Assembly (NCBI RefSeq): GCF_917563925.1
Contig: NZ_CAKJTJ010000004.1
Location: 183,343 to 247,342 of the forward strand
Source: Sutcliffiella rhizosphaerae
GTDB lineage: Bacteria > Bacillota > Bacilli > Bacillales > Bacillaceae_I
DNA: 64,000 bases
Direction: 5' to 3'
The notes beneath the pieces are model-generated. The model searched no databases. It had not been told where the DNA came from and saw only the letters and a list, made by a program, of their open reading frames with translations. The position numbers and the translations under genes are program-made. How positions within the stretch are numbered: the first letter of the stretch is position 1; each line of letters begins with the position of its first letter. Positions 9,096 to 17,576 of the stretch are shown here, one piece after another.

Positions 9096-9494
9096 TTAAT
9101 CAAATTTTATAGACGGATTCTCGTGAAGAAGCACATTTATAAATTCCTCTTTATCCTTAGGTGAAAGCTCGATTGTTTTATACTTACCATACATAATCGA
9201 CAATCTGCTCATGGACAAGGCCGGAGCTGTAAATGGATTATTCACTTTTTCGATTTTTGTAATCTCGTTTATGTTTACGGTCGTACGATACGGTCCAAAA
9301 TATACTTTAATCTGCCCGTCTTTCACTTTATAACCCGTCCCAAACCATAACCACATCAACAGTAGAATTAACGCCGAGGTCAATAATGCATCCTTCGTTG
9401 CAGCAGCACCTGCCAAATAAAATGCTATAAGAACAGCGCTACCTCCCCAAATTATTAAGCTACAGAAAAAATCTTTTTTCGAGGAAAAAAACAT
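9096..9494 (-). CDS. Membrane protein with bacterial PH-like domain (bPH_6/DUF1200 type)
   Basis: 132 residues. Two membrane spans (~9-29 and ~36-52) precede a soluble beta-rich C-terminus beginning FGTGYKVKDGQIKVYFGPYR. That is the pattern of small PH-domain membrane proteins common in Bacillus. The start follows GAGGGAGGGGTAAA. It lies 22 bases after a second small membrane protein and is probably co-transcribed with it. Role unknown. Confidence 0.75.
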   Translation of the reverse strand: MFFSSKKDFFCSLIIWGGSAVLIAFYLAGAAATKDALLTSALILLLMWLWFGTGYKVKDGQIKVYFGPYRTTVNINEITKIEKVNNPFTAPALSMSRLSIMYGKYKTIELSPKDKEEFINVLLHENPSIKFD

Positions 9495-9516
9495 TTTACC
9501 CCTCCCTCACTCATAG

Positions 9517-9789
9517 TCAGATGTAAAACGCCATAAAAATACTAAACAATCCTACAATAAAAAGAACTCTCGTAAAAATCTTCTCCCCCATTTGCCCCAT
9601 GAAATAGATGTTAACTAAAATATAGTAAAGTATGGTACTTACAAGCATAAATAAAATAAATTCATTCGTATATTTACTTGAGATAGGCAGGGGAATGACA
9701 TAGGATATTGCTAATCCACCAAAAATCAATATACCAAAAATATTTAGTATCCTTCTCATCCTTACAGTCGGTTGAACTTTTGAGTCCAA
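9517..9789 (-). CDS. Small three-span membrane protein, unknown function
   Basis: 90 residues, TTG start at 9789 placed 7 bases after GGAGGTG. Three hydrophobic segments (about 13-30, 40-62, 70-88) are separated by short polar loops. I do not recognise a family. It precedes the PH-like membrane protein by 22 bases, so the two form a small minus-strand unit downstream of the sigma/anti-sigma pair. Confidence 0.7.
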   Translation of the reverse strand: MDSKVQPTVRMRRILNIFGILIFGGLAISYVIPLPISSKYTNEFILFMLVSTILYYILVNIYFMGQMGEKIFTRVLFIVGLFSIFMAFYI

Positions 9790-9859
9790 AATGCACCTCC
9801 ATTTATTTAGCCTTTAATAAGTATACGTGTATGCCGAAGATCCGTTTCATCAATCGTAA

Positions 9860-10489
9860 CTACTCCCCAAACAAATAGGAAGCTACTACTTCCCAATCCG
9901 TTATTTCCCCATTTTTTATTTCATATTTTAGTAGCAAGTGACCACCGATATGACCATCATCAAATGGTGCGAAAACCCATTCGTGGGACAATACTTTTAC
10001 TCTATCTTTTCTGAAAGCCATGACTCCTCCGAGAACTGGCTCATAAGGAATTAATTCTGTTTGTTCCAGCACTTTTTCTTTTATATCCTCTATGTCCCCT
10101 TCATAGTTTAATTTCTCTAGCTCTATCCTGGACTCCTCGGGGAATGCATTCGGTTCTATGACGACATCCTCCACATCCACAATTAATCCATCCGAATTTT
10201 CTTGTGTCATTAATTCCGCCTCTAATTTTTTGTTTTCATTTTCTAATTGGGATATGAGGGCAGATGTTTGTTGTTCATTGCTTTTATTATTCAAATAGAA
10301 ATAAGCAGAACTTGATATCAGTAGCATCAGCATAAGTACGGTACTTACGACAGGAATATTTATATTGAATCGAGGTCTATCATTTTTATGATGAATCTTA
10401 TTAAAAATATTTGTTTGGAGGCTTTCCATAGGCTTTAATTTTTCTTCAAGATAAAAATCTAAGCTTTCTTTTATGACTTTTTTATTCAT
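9860..10489 (-). CDS. Single-span membrane protein, probable anti-sigma factor
   Basis: About 209 residues. A short cytoplasmic N-terminus (1-50), one membrane span (~52-72, PVVSTVLMLMLLISSSAYFY), a coiled-coil-like stretch rich in N, E and K, and an extracytoplasmic domain. It overlaps the end of the ECF sigma gene, the standard place for a regulator that holds the sigma factor at the membrane. No zinc-binding HxxxCxxC motif is present, so it is not a ZAS-type anti-sigma. ATG at 10489 is preferred over 10495 because the latter touches the GGGAGGT ribosome site. Confidence 0.75.
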   Translation of the reverse strand: MNKKVIKESLDFYLEEKLKPMESLQTNIFNKIHHKNDRPRFNINIPVVSTVLMLMLLISSSAYFYLNNKSNEQQTSALISQLENENKKLEAELMTQENSDGLIVDVEDVVIEPNAFPEESRIELEKLNYEGDIEDIKEKVLEQTELIPYEPVLGGVMAFRKDRVKVLSHEWVFAPFDDGHIGGHLLLKYEIKNGEITDWEVVASYLFGE

Positions 10490-11015
10490 GTTCATACCTC
10501 CCTAGCTTAATTTTCAGCTTTTCCCTTGCCCGATGTACTCTAGACTTTACCGTGCTAACTGGACAATTTAGTAAGGAAGAAATTTCCTCCATGGAAAAGT
10601 CTTTATAATAGTAAAGTATTATGACCTCTCTGTACTTTATCGGTAGCTTTAATATTTCTTGGCCCACATGATATTTTTCATTATTATCTAATACATGCTT
10701 TTCCGTTGTATGTAAACTGATAAAATGTTGAAAAGAGTTTAGTAGGTGGTTTTTTCTATATGTCGCACTTCTTAAATAATCGTAGCAACGGTTTATTGTA
10801 ATTCTAAATAAATATGTTTTATAGGAAGAGTCTCCTCTAAAGGAATCCCAATGTTCAAACACACGTGTAAACACATCTTGAACGATATCTTCCGAAAGTT
10901 GTCTATCCTTCACATAAGAATAGGCCAGCTTCAGAAGCTCTTCACAATACTTATCCATCAACTTATGGAATAAAATGTTCATATCTAAGCTATGTACTTT
11001 TTCTATTTCAGCCAT
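10482..11015 (-). CDS. ECF-type RNA polymerase sigma factor
   Basis: 177 residues. Sigma region 2 (KLAYSYVKDRQLSEDIVQDV, ~29-48, with TYLFRITINRCYDYLR following) and region 4 (LPIKYREVIILYYYKDFSME, then STVKSRVHRAREKLK). Start behind TAGGAGGGTCAAGAG. It overlaps by 8 bases the gene for a membrane protein that probably sequesters it. The family directs stress or envelope regulons; the signal is not evident here. Confidence 0.93.
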   Translation of the reverse strand: MAEIEKVHSLDMNILFHKLMDKYCEELLKLAYSYVKDRQLSEDIVQDVFTRVFEHWDSFRGDSSYKTYLFRITINRCYDYLRSATYRKNHLLNSFQHFISLHTTEKHVLDNNEKYHVGQEILKLPIKYREVIILYYYKDFSMEEISSLLNCPVSTVKSRVHRAREKLKIKLGRYEHE

Positions 11016-11103
11016 CTCTTGACCCTCCTATCTCCCTAAATTAAATATTTGACGTTTTAATAGGTACTTTGGTTGCAAAAAAAATTCATGTGTTCCTAAC
11101 ATG

Positions 11104-11132
11104 AAAAAAGTGCTAGGAAAGCCCCTAACACT
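11104..11132 (-). terminator. Terminator of the small ORF at 11140-11307
   Basis: On the minus strand AGTGTTAGG pairs with CCTAGCACT (one mismatch) and is followed by six Ts. It lies 7 bases after the stop codon of a 55-codon ORF, which supports that ORF being expressed. Confidence 0.75.
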
Positions 11133-11139
11133 CAAGTTT

Positions 11140-11307
11140 TTAGTTAACCCTTTTATAAAAATCATCAAGATAGTATTCAATGCTCGAACACATCAAACTC
11201 ATTTTGTTTTTCGGAAACATCACACCATATCCACTATGCTTACCTATCCCTAATTCCCTTGCATAGCATTTAGGACATTCGATATATTCATCTCCATACC
11301 ACCCCAT
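11140..11307 (-). CDS. Small protein with a CPKC motif, unknown
   Basis: A 55-residue frame starting MGWYGDEYIECPKCYARELG and ending DDFYKRVN. CPKC near residue 11 and a later Cys at position 40 could bind zinc or form a disulfide. It ends 7 bases before a good minus-strand terminator, which is the main support. Its ribosome site is weak (ATAGGT next to the ATG). It lies between the sigma-factor unit and the divergent ccdA, so a link to thiol chemistry is possible but unproven. Confidence 0.5.
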   Translation of the reverse strand: MGWYGDEYIECPKCYARELGIGKHSGYGVMFPKNKMSLMCSSIEYYLDDFYKRVN

Positions 11308-11443
11308 ACCTATTCATCTAACTTTTATACGGATGAGTGTGGAATTGGATTCACATCGAAACTATTTCATTACCAAAATATTCAATATTCAGGTTAAATC
11401 CTTCTTGTTTTCCGTGCTATTATATAGTCGGGAGTGATAGTAT

Positions 11444-12166
11444 TTGGAAAATGTGACTGTTATATTTGCTTTTTTTGCTGGCTTATTAGCCTTTATTTCA
11501 CCTTGTTGTTTACCGCTATATCCCTCGTTTATATCCTATATTACTGGTATTTCTGTATCTGATTTGAAAGATAATAAGAGAAAGAATAGTTTTCGAAAAA
11601 AGGTTCTGCTACATTCTATTTCCTTTTGCCTTGGCTTATCCTTAGTCTATTACATACTTGGGTTTTCTCTTGGTTCTTTAGGGGCCTTCTTCTCACAGCA
11701 CCAAAGAGTTCTTACGATGTTTGGGGGAATATTTCTAGTAGCAATGGGATTATTTATGATGGGGATAATTAAGCCTTCTTTTATGTTTAAGGAATGGAAG
11801 TTTCGCCATAAAAAGAAGTCGGTCTCTTATATGAATTCTTTCTTTGTTGGCTTTATTTTTTCAGCAGGCTGGACACCGTGTATCGGTCCTATCTTTGGAT
11901 CTATTATCACGTATTCAAGTATTGTAAATCCTGCAGAAACTTTTATGAACGTTACTGCCTATTCTTTAGGCTTTTCCATTCCGTTCGTTATTATGGCCTT
12001 TTTTATCGGCAAGTTAAAATTCATCTTAAAGTATTCTTCTACTCTCATGAAAATTGGCGGCTTTATCATTTTGATACTTGGATTTATGATTTATTTTGAT
12101 AAAATGCTCTATTTAAATATTTGGACTGCACAAATTCAATATTTTATAGAAAGCTTGTTTGAATAA
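11444..12166 (+). CDS. ccdA: Cytochrome c biogenesis / thiol-transfer membrane protein CcdA
   Basis: 240 residues, six hydrophobic spans. The two redox cysteines of the CcdA/DsbD core are visible: one in FISPCCLPLYPSF (~21-33) and one in AGWTPCIGPIFGS (~140-152). The protein passes reducing power from cytoplasmic thioredoxin to extracytoplasmic thiol proteins. Start is TTG at 11444 behind GGGAGTGAT. A ResA-like thioredoxin-fold gene follows after 27 bases and would be the natural acceptor. Confidence 0.92.
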   Translation: MENVTVIFAFFAGLLAFISPCCLPLYPSFISYITGISVSDLKDNKRKNSFRKKVLLHSISFCLGLSLVYYILGFSLGSLGAFFSQHQRVLTMFGGIFLVAMGLFMMGIIKPSFMFKEWKFRHKKKSVSYMNSFFVGFIFSAGWTPCIGPIFGSIITYSSIVNPAETFMNVTAYSLGFSIPFVIMAFFIGKLKFILKYSSTLMKIGGFIILILGFMIYFDKMLYLNIWTAQIQYFIESLFE

Positions 12167-12198
12167 TTCATAGTAATTGTGAGGTATTTTGGGATGAA

Positions 12199-12708
12199 GT
12201 GGAATTCACTCATAGCAATAGGCATTATCTATCATTATGTGCAGGGGCAGTTTATACACATTTTAATAGCCCGAAGCATGCAACAACTTCAGAAGAGGAT
12301 AGCATAGCGTATGATTTTACCCTTTCAACCTTAACTGGAGATACAATTACACTCTCTGATTTAAGAGGCAAACCAGTTATCCTCAACTTTTGGGCTACCT
12401 GGTGTGATCCGTGTAAGGATGAAATGCCTGTGTTTGAAGAATTCTATCAGACCTATGGAGAAGAAGTACAAATACTCGCAATCAATATTACAAGTAATGA
12501 TAGTGAAAAAAAGGTTCGAAATTTTGTCGAGGAACATTACTTAACTTTTCCCATTTTACTAGACACAGAAGGTATTTTTAGACATTATCAAGTATTGAGT
12601 ATGCCTACAAGCTTCTTTATTAATAAGGATGGCCAAATAGTAGACATTGCTGTTGGTGAATTGACGATGAATCGGTTGTTAGAACAATCGGAGAAAATCC
12701 GGGAATAA
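12199..12708 (+). CDS. ResA-like thiol-disulfide oxidoreductase with out-of-frame signal anchor
   Basis: The frame contains a complete thioredoxin/AhpC-TSA fold: FTLSTLTGDTITLSDLRGKP, catalytic WATWCDPCKDEM (CxxC), and the cis-Pro segment VLSMPTSFFI. ResA-type proteins start with one membrane anchor. Here the well-placed ATG (12194, after GTGAGGTATT) begins MKWNSLIAIGII in another frame that soon ends. One base change near 12225-12235 would join it to LCAGAVYTHFNS and restore the anchor. As written, only GTG at 12199 reads through, giving a protein that could not be exported. Probably damaged or misassembled. Confidence 0.75.
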   Translation: MEFTHSNRHYLSLCAGAVYTHFNSPKHATTSEEDSIAYDFTLSTLTGDTITLSDLRGKPVILNFWATWCDPCKDEMPVFEEFYQTYGEEVQILAINITSNDSEKKVRNFVEEHYLTFPILLDTEGIFRHYQVLSMPTSFFINKDGQIVDIAVGELTMNRLLEQSEKIRE

Positions 12709-12731
12709 GGGCTGTCACGGAAACAGCCCTT
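12707..12731. terminator. Stem-loop between convergent genes
   Basis: AAGGGCTGT (12707-12715) and ACAGCCCTT (12723-12731) form a perfect 9-bp stem covering the ResA stop and the last codons of the convergent DinB gene. There is no clear T tract, so it is a moderate candidate. Confidence 0.5.
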
Positions 12732-13212
12732 CAGCAAGCCTTGGATCAATTAAATCAGTATCTGGTGGAATATATCCTAGCTGGCGACCGATTTTTACAA
12801 TTTGTCCTTTGTGATGAAATTCGTGGGTGGTAGTGTGAGTGAAAAGCCAAAGCGTAGAAAATAAAGCAGAATCCCCTGTTCTAAAGGTAACAGGAATAGC
12901 TTCTCCCCAATTGTCTTTATAGTTTTGCAGAAATTCTTCCACAAGGTCATCTATTTTTTGGAAAAGCACTTTCATTTCATGTACGTTTTTCACTGTCTCC
13001 GGTTCAACCTTTGGTATTGTTTTACCAAGACCGTGTTTTCCAAGCCAAAACTGATAGCAGCCTGCAACATGCACATGCAAATTCCGAATGGAATCCCCTC
13101 CAAAGCTTTCCAGCTCTTTTAAGTAATCAGACTGCTCCATGCCCTCACAATAATCAAAAAGCGTTTCCCTTGTGCGTTTAATCCATTCATGCTGGTTTGC
13201 AAAAAACTCCAT
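12715..13212 (-). CDS. DinB family metal-binding protein
   Basis: 165 residues of the four-helix DinB/YfiT fold. The three histidines expected to bind a metal are visible: one in RNLHVHVAGCYQFW and two in THEFHHKGQ. A start ATG at 13212 is followed by EFFANQHEWIKRTRETLFDY. Members are thiol- or damage-linked enzymes of mostly unknown reaction. It is a single-gene unit. A second, only distantly similar DinB protein lies at 56797-57324. Confidence 0.85.
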   Translation of the reverse strand: MEFFANQHEWIKRTRETLFDYCEGMEQSDYLKELESFGGDSIRNLHVHVAGCYQFWLGKHGLGKTIPKVEPETVKNVHEMKVLFQKIDDLVEEFLQNYKDNWGEAIPVTFRTGDSALFSTLWLFTHTTTHEFHHKGQIVKIGRQLGYIPPDTDLIDPRLAEGLFP

Positions 13213-13312
13213 AATTCCTGGCTCCTTTTCAGATATTTACAAATATATCTCTATGTTACCTTAAATTCTATATAAAATTATATGTGTTTGGAAGTTAATA
13301 GAAAAAAACATA

Positions 13313-13537
13313 GACCTGCTCAGAAGCTTCCCAATCATCTGTAGACTGTGCAGACGTAGTAAGTTGAATAATAATGATCAAGCTTTAACTGAGATGATTT
13401 TAGATGAGGAGATTGATCAAGAAATCGGGGAAAATTCATTCACAGTTGTTGGAAGTAACGAAGAAGGGAATGCTGGATATCAGCTGAAAAATAAAAGGGC
13501 AACATTATATATGCTATTAAAACCCGAAGTCCTTTGA
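13313..13537 (+). pseudogene. Remnant of a small secreted or lipoprotein gene
   Basis: A coding-like stretch ends at TGA 13535-13537. The last 47 residues (MILDEEIDQEIGENSFTVVG onward) are one open frame; the segment before it (SEASQSSVDCADVV) is in another, and no start or signal peptide remains. A terminator follows after 4 bases, consistent with a once-active gene. The family was not recognised. Confidence 0.4.
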
Positions 13538-13541
13538 TTGG

Positions 13542-13575
13542 AAAAGCCTACCTTTAAATGAGTAGGCTTTTGATT
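13542..13575. terminator. Terminator between convergent remnants
   Basis: AAAAGCCTAC (13542-13551) pairs with GTAGGCTTTT (13562-13571), followed by TGATT. Usable on both strands. Confidence 0.75.
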
Positions 13576-13581
13576 AATACA

Positions 13582-14611
13582 TTAAGGCTTCAACACAACT
13601 TTTTTACAGGCATCTTCTTTGTTATTAAAGATGTGATATCCGTGAGCCGCGTCTTCTAAGGACATAGAATGAGTAATAATCTTCGTTGGATCAATGCTAC
13701 TACCATGTTTGATTTCCTTGAAGAGATGAGGCATGTAGTGACTGCTGGAGCTTGTCCCATTTTTATATTAATATTTCTAATAAAGAACGGACCTAACGGG
13801 AACATATTGTATAAGCCACCGTAAACACCTATGATTTGAAGTGTTCCTGCTTTTCGAACAGCTTTTGTAGCAATCTGGATTGGTCCAAGTGTACCTCCTT
13901 GGAGCTTAAGCATTTCCATCAATCTCCACACAGTCAATGACTACATTTGCACCGCCTTTCGTTAATTCCTTAAGGGTTTCCCACATATCTTCGTATTGGG
14001 TAAAATCAAATACTTCTGTATGGTAGTTTTTTCTAGAATGTTCCAGTCTATTGGAAATGTAATCTACCGCAATGACACGTTCGGCTCCTTTTTGCCAAGC
14101 GAAGTGTTGAGTCAAAAAACTGACTGGATCACAGCCAAGTACTATGACGGTATCACCTTTTTTTCACCGGCATTATCAACGCTCCAATAGGCTGTTGGAA
14201 GGACGTCAGATAACAGTAATAGGGATTCATCCTCCAGCTCGCAGTCCTGTGGGATGACTAAAGGTGTGTAGTTGCCAAACGGCACTGGATAATTTCCATA
14301 TTTCTCTGAATAACCAAAATAGCCTCCTGAATCATAGTACGGATATGCATTATCACATTGGCTTTCTAGATTATGCTCGCAGTAATGGCAGGAGCCACAA
14401 GCAACGGTAAATGGGATACCACTCGATCCCCTTTTTTTCACTTTCGTCACATCTGGTCCCACCTCTTCCACAATCCCCATTGGAGTGCAAATCAGATTCA
14501 CATATTGCCATTGAAGTGACTTTGATTATGACGTCTTCACGATCTTGAATCACCGGAGCTTTTACTTTTTTACTGCTACGACATTTTTCCCTTGATAAGG
14601 ACTGCTTTCAT
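13582..14611 (-). pseudogene. Zinc-type alcohol/formaldehyde dehydrogenase, multiply broken
   Basis: ATG 14611 lies behind AGGTGG and begins MKAVLIKGKNVVAVKKVKAP if one base is corrected near 14590. Pieces in three frames follow the MDR order: MAICESDLHS, GIVEEVGPDVTKV, the structural zinc Cys cluster CGSCHYCEHNLESQC, DVLPTAYWSVDNAG, the NAD-binding part VIAVDYISNRLEHSRK, and the C-terminus DACKKVVLKP. About 40 residues around the catalytic zinc are missing after DLHS, and the GGQAEY region is deleted. With several frameshifts and two deletions, this is a true pseudogene, not a sequencing slip. Confidence 0.9.
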
Positions 14612-14635
14612 GATGTCCACCTGCTTTTTTAAAAT

Positions 14636-15481
14636 TTAAATGTATCGTCCATAATCGGGTATTGCCATGTTCTCAAAATCTTGCACGAGTCTTGTTAATC
14701 CGTTCGTCAATTCTTCGTCAGACATTGAGGTGCCATGCCCTGTGACTGCTACTCTCGGATTCAATGCAGCTAGATTCTTCACGGATTCCCAAGCTTCATA
14801 CCAGTCGGTAGTAAAATATCTAGGGGGACCACAAACTTCCTGCTGTTGAACAAGCACTTTATAAAGTGAGTCCTGTCTAACGGTAACGAATGCATCCCCG
14901 GCAATTAACGTACGGTCCTCCTCCAGAAAAAAGGCAACATGTCCTGGGGAGTGTCCTGGTGTATGAATCCAACGCCATCCGTCCATTCCTGGAACAGTTC
15001 CGTCAGAAGGGAGCATTTCCACACGATCTCCGAGATTGGTTGGTTCATTCGGAAACAGAGAGGACATTTTAGCGACCAATCCTCCTTCTACCGTTGGATC
15101 TGGTTCAGGATAGCTACTTTTTCCAGTCAAAAAGGGGAGTTCTGCCTCATGAGCATATATTGGAACATCCCAATGTTTCACTAGCTCGACTGATGCCCCA
15201 ACGTGATCAAAATGACCATGGGTTAAAATAATGGCTTTAGGCCGACTATTCGGACCAAATCTCTTTTCCACTACAGAAAGAATCTCCACTGCAGATTTAG
15301 GCATCCCAGTATCAATCAGCACCCATCCATTCATTTGTTCTGGATTCCCGTAAAGACAAATATTCACCACCTGATTAGTGTAATAAAACAAATCCTTAGC
15401 CACCTCAGTCCCTGAATGAGCAGACACAGATGTAACTGGTATAAATTTATTATCCTCACTATAGTGCAAATCATTATTCAC
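14636..15481 (-). CDS. MBL-fold metallo-hydrolase
   Basis: 281 residues. The metallo-beta-lactamase motif is intact: ILTHGHFDHVGAS (HxHxDH, ~85-97), later HTPGHSPGHVAFF, AGDAFV and a C-terminal TGHGTSM His. Such proteins hydrolyse thioesters, lactones or similar with two bound metals. It lies 24 bases upstream of the broken dehydrogenase and may once have shared a pathway with it, for example glutathione- or thiol-linked aldehyde detoxification; that is inference. Confidence 0.9.
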   Translation of the reverse strand: MNNDLHYSEDNKFIPVTSVSAHSGTEVAKDLFYYTNQVVNICLYGNPEQMNGWVLIDTGMPKSAVEILSVVEKRFGPNSRPKAIILTHGHFDHVGASVELVKHWDVPIYAHEAELPFLTGKSSYPEPDPTVEGGLVAKMSSLFPNEPTNLGDRVEMLPSDGTVPGMDGWRWIHTPGHSPGHVAFFLEEDRTLIAGDAFVTVRQDSLYKVLVQQQEVCGPPRYFTTDWYEAWESVKNLAALNPRVAVTGHGTSMSDEELTNGLTRLVQDFENMAIPDYGRYI

Positions 15482-15658
15482 AGATTAATCACTCCTCTTC
15501 ACATGCGATCTAATGGACCTGTTGCATAGTATTTGTTTTAAGAACAAAATATAATCATTATTACGTTGCGTTGCGTTCGTAAAGAATGTGGGTTTGGTGG
15601 AGGATAGAACTTTCACAGATATGTTACGAGGAGAACTTCCAAAAAGGCTTTCAAAATG

Positions 15659-15768
15659 CGTTTGAGAGACCCAAAAGCAGGTAAATTCAAAGTCCGGGCT
15701 TTCATTTCGCGTTTGAGTGACCCAAAAACAGGAATATCCAAAATTCGGGCTTTCATTTCGCGTTTGAG
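15659..15768. repeat. Intergenic array, 50-51-bp unit, two copies plus partial
   Basis: GCGTTTGAG recurs at 15659, 15709 and 15760, each followed by GACCCAAAA...CAGG and preceded by CGGGCTTTCATTTC. A more decayed copy precedes it (GGCTTTCAAAAT at 15646). The period equals that of the unrelated array at 744-945. Confidence 0.8.
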
Positions 15769-15901
15769 GAAGGATACCTCGCCCCACTTGGCGCAGGAGC
15801 GCCTAAACTTCCCAAAAATTGCATTTTCCCAAGGAGGTAGAGGCATGTGAGGGGGATGGGTGTGGTGGGACAATTAGCGAAATACGTCACATTGTGTCTA
15901 C

Positions 15902-16006
15902 TCGTCGATATCTTCACCATTTTCGTCGATTTCTCCACCGTTTCCGTTGATATCTCCCCTGTTTTCGTTGATATCCCCATCACTTTCGTCGATATCTTCA
16001 TTTCTA
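15902..16006. repeat. Intergenic 21-bp tandem array, five copies
   Basis: Units start at 15902, 15923, 15944, 15965 and 15986 with consensus TCGTCGATATCTCCACCNTTT. The spacing is exactly 21 in every step. On the minus strand one frame stays open and reads as the heptad ISTKTGE-like, but no ribosome site or continuation supports a protein. With the preceding array this accounts for most of the 15482-16154 gap. Confidence 0.85.
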
Positions 16007-16100
16007 CCTAGGTCGAGCACGGTGACAGCCCTCATTCCACTGTGATTTTGCCTATCAGTCGCCAGCACTGAGCACTTTCAACGAAAAATACTTGGCTTTC

Positions 16101-16140
16101 AAAAAATAAAAGACAGTTTCGACCTAATAAAGGTGAAACT
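16101..16140 (-). terminator. Weak terminator after lipoprotein gene
   Basis: On the minus strand AGTTTCACC and GGTCGAAACT pair with one bulge, followed by a T-rich run (CTTTTATTTTTT). Located 15 bases after the stop of the gene at 16155. Confidence 0.5.
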
Positions 16141-16154
16141 TCCTTATTTTTTCT

Positions 16155-16733
16155 CTACTCACACGGTCCGGGAGAAATAATGTATTGGATAAGGGTTTCT
16201 TGTTCAAAGATTTTACCTGCAGAGTCCTTGTATTCAATCTTGACGGAATCAGTAGAGCCAGTGTCAGTTGAAGTAGAAGTTAAGGCAAATACAAGATTCC
16301 ACTCCTCCTTTGGCTGAATGACCGCATCAACAGCTTCTATACGATCATCCCAATTCACCGGTAGTGGCAATTGGTCATCAGATGGTGGCCATTCTCCAAA
16401 CCCTATCAGGGATTCATCATCTTCCAGCTTTACTAAAACTGCCTCCGTTAGTTCCATGCCTTCAGCATTTACGAGAGAGATATCCATAATTGTAATTTCC
16501 TTATCCCCTTTATGTTTGAGAAACGTATCCCCAAACATTCTGCTCTCTCCTTCCCCTCCAGGTACACAATCCATCCCATATGTCTGACCAAGGTCCAAAC
16601 TATTTCCAACTGGATTGGAGTTAGAACATCCACCTATGAATAGGGCCATCAATATAAAAGAGAACCTTAATAACAAGCATCTAGGAGAACCACAGAAGAT
16701 TATAACCCTAAGTATATTAACCTTCTTTTTCAT
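16155..16733 (-). CDS. Lipoprotein of unknown function
   Basis: 192 residues from ATG 16733, chosen because AAAGGTGG lies 8 bases before it; an in-frame GTG at 16745 is inside that ribosome site. The signal peptide has an unusually long positive n-region and ends in lipobox FIGGC, so the protein is anchored outside. The mature part has no recognised domain, is acidic, and has two Cys (DCVPGGEGESR and the C-terminal PGPCE) that could pair. The neighbouring gene at 17025 also encodes a lipoprotein. Confidence 0.75.
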   Translation of the reverse strand: MKKKVNILRVIIFCGSPRCLLLRFSFILMALFIGGCSNSNPVGNSLDLGQTYGMDCVPGGEGESRMFGDTFLKHKGDKEITIMDISLVNAEGMELTEAVLVKLEDDESLIGFGEWPPSDDQLPLPVNWDDRIEAVDAVIQPKEEWNLVFALTSTSTDTGSTDSVKIEYKDSAGKIFEQETLIQYIISPGPCE

Positions 16734-17024
16734 TTTTACAACCACCTTTATATGTTATCTATATGAATTATTCTGAGAAGTTTTATATAAGATAAGGTAT
16801 TTTTTTCTTTTTTTTAGAACATTCACGATAGCTGTAATAAATTTATTAAGGTTACCTAAGTAATAAGTACTGTTCACCGTAAAAAACAGTAAGGAACACA
16901 CCTAGGGTTGTGTTGAAAATACATTCAGAGTGACACGTAGGGAAAGTGCTTCAACCCACTTCAAGCAAAAAAACAATCTGCAATAATGGCTCTGTCTATT
17001 AAAAAACAGTATATAGTCCTAAAG

Positions 17025-17372
17025 CTATTCTATCCTGTTAATCTTCTTAGCCACAGCCATAGCAGGCAAAGAAGTTTCTACTTCTTTCTTAATCCATACT
17101 TCAATATTATCACCTTTAGTTAGGTTTGCTGTGTCATTATATGTTAAATAAAAAAGGTTAGGCACTTCCTCAAGTTTGAGTAATTCTACTAAGCTTAAAT
17201 CCTTTATTTCCTCATATTCGTTACTTTCTATCCCCTCAACGAATAATACTTGGTCTTCATTAACTTCTAATAGGAAACCCTTCTTACTCTCACTATTACC
17301 TATAACATTTGAACATCCAATTATAAATGTTATTGAGAGAATAATAGGTAAGAAAACGGAAAACTTCTTCAA
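17025..17372 (-). CDS. DUF3221-type lipoprotein
   Basis: 115 residues. Signal peptide with lipobox FIIGC. The mature domain KKGFLLEVNEDQVLFVEGI...LTKGDNIEVWIK resembles the YobA/DUF3221 family of small Bacillus lipoproteins with an OB-like beta fold, where a modified ligand-binding role is suspected but unproven. Single-gene unit between another lipoprotein and a protease remnant. Confidence 0.7.
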   Translation of the reverse strand: MKKFSVFLPIILSITFIIGCSNVIGNSESKKGFLLEVNEDQVLFVEGIESNEYEEIKDLSLVELLKLEEVPNLFYLTYNDTANLTKGDNIEVWIKKEVETSLPAMAVAKKINRIE

Positions 17373-17420
17373 TGAAACACCCCCTATAAATTCATATACT
17401 CATAAACATTATAGTATTTA

Positions 17421-17570
17421 TTAAAAATTATTATACGAGTCAGACCAAAACGTATCATCGTATTTTCTATTTATATATATTCCTGTAATTCCACTATACC
17501 CCTTAACTTTTCCGTAAGCTTTCATACTGTGATATACAGGTGCACCACTATCACCACCAATTGGCCAGGA
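17421..17570 (-). pseudogene. C-terminal remnant of a trypsin-like (S1) serine protease
   Basis: A 49-residue frame, cut on its N-terminal side by an in-frame TGA, carries PIGGDSGAPVYHS, the GDSG(G/A)PV box that holds the catalytic serine of chymotrypsin-fold proteases. AYGKVKGYSGITGIYI follows, the usual strand after it. The catalytic His and Asp halves are absent, so only a fossil remains between the DUF3221 gene and the SgrR-like regulator. Confidence 0.75.
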
Positions 17571-17576
17571 TCAATT

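Noticed and set aside
15485..15873. Long frames of 86-100 codons across the 50-bp array
   Set aside because: They exist only because the repeat unit lacks stops in some phases; no ribosome site, no start in context, and repetitive Cys/Trp-rich translation.
15895..16006. CRISPR array
   Set aside because: Units are contiguous 21-bp degenerate repeats with no unique spacers, and no cas genes are present.
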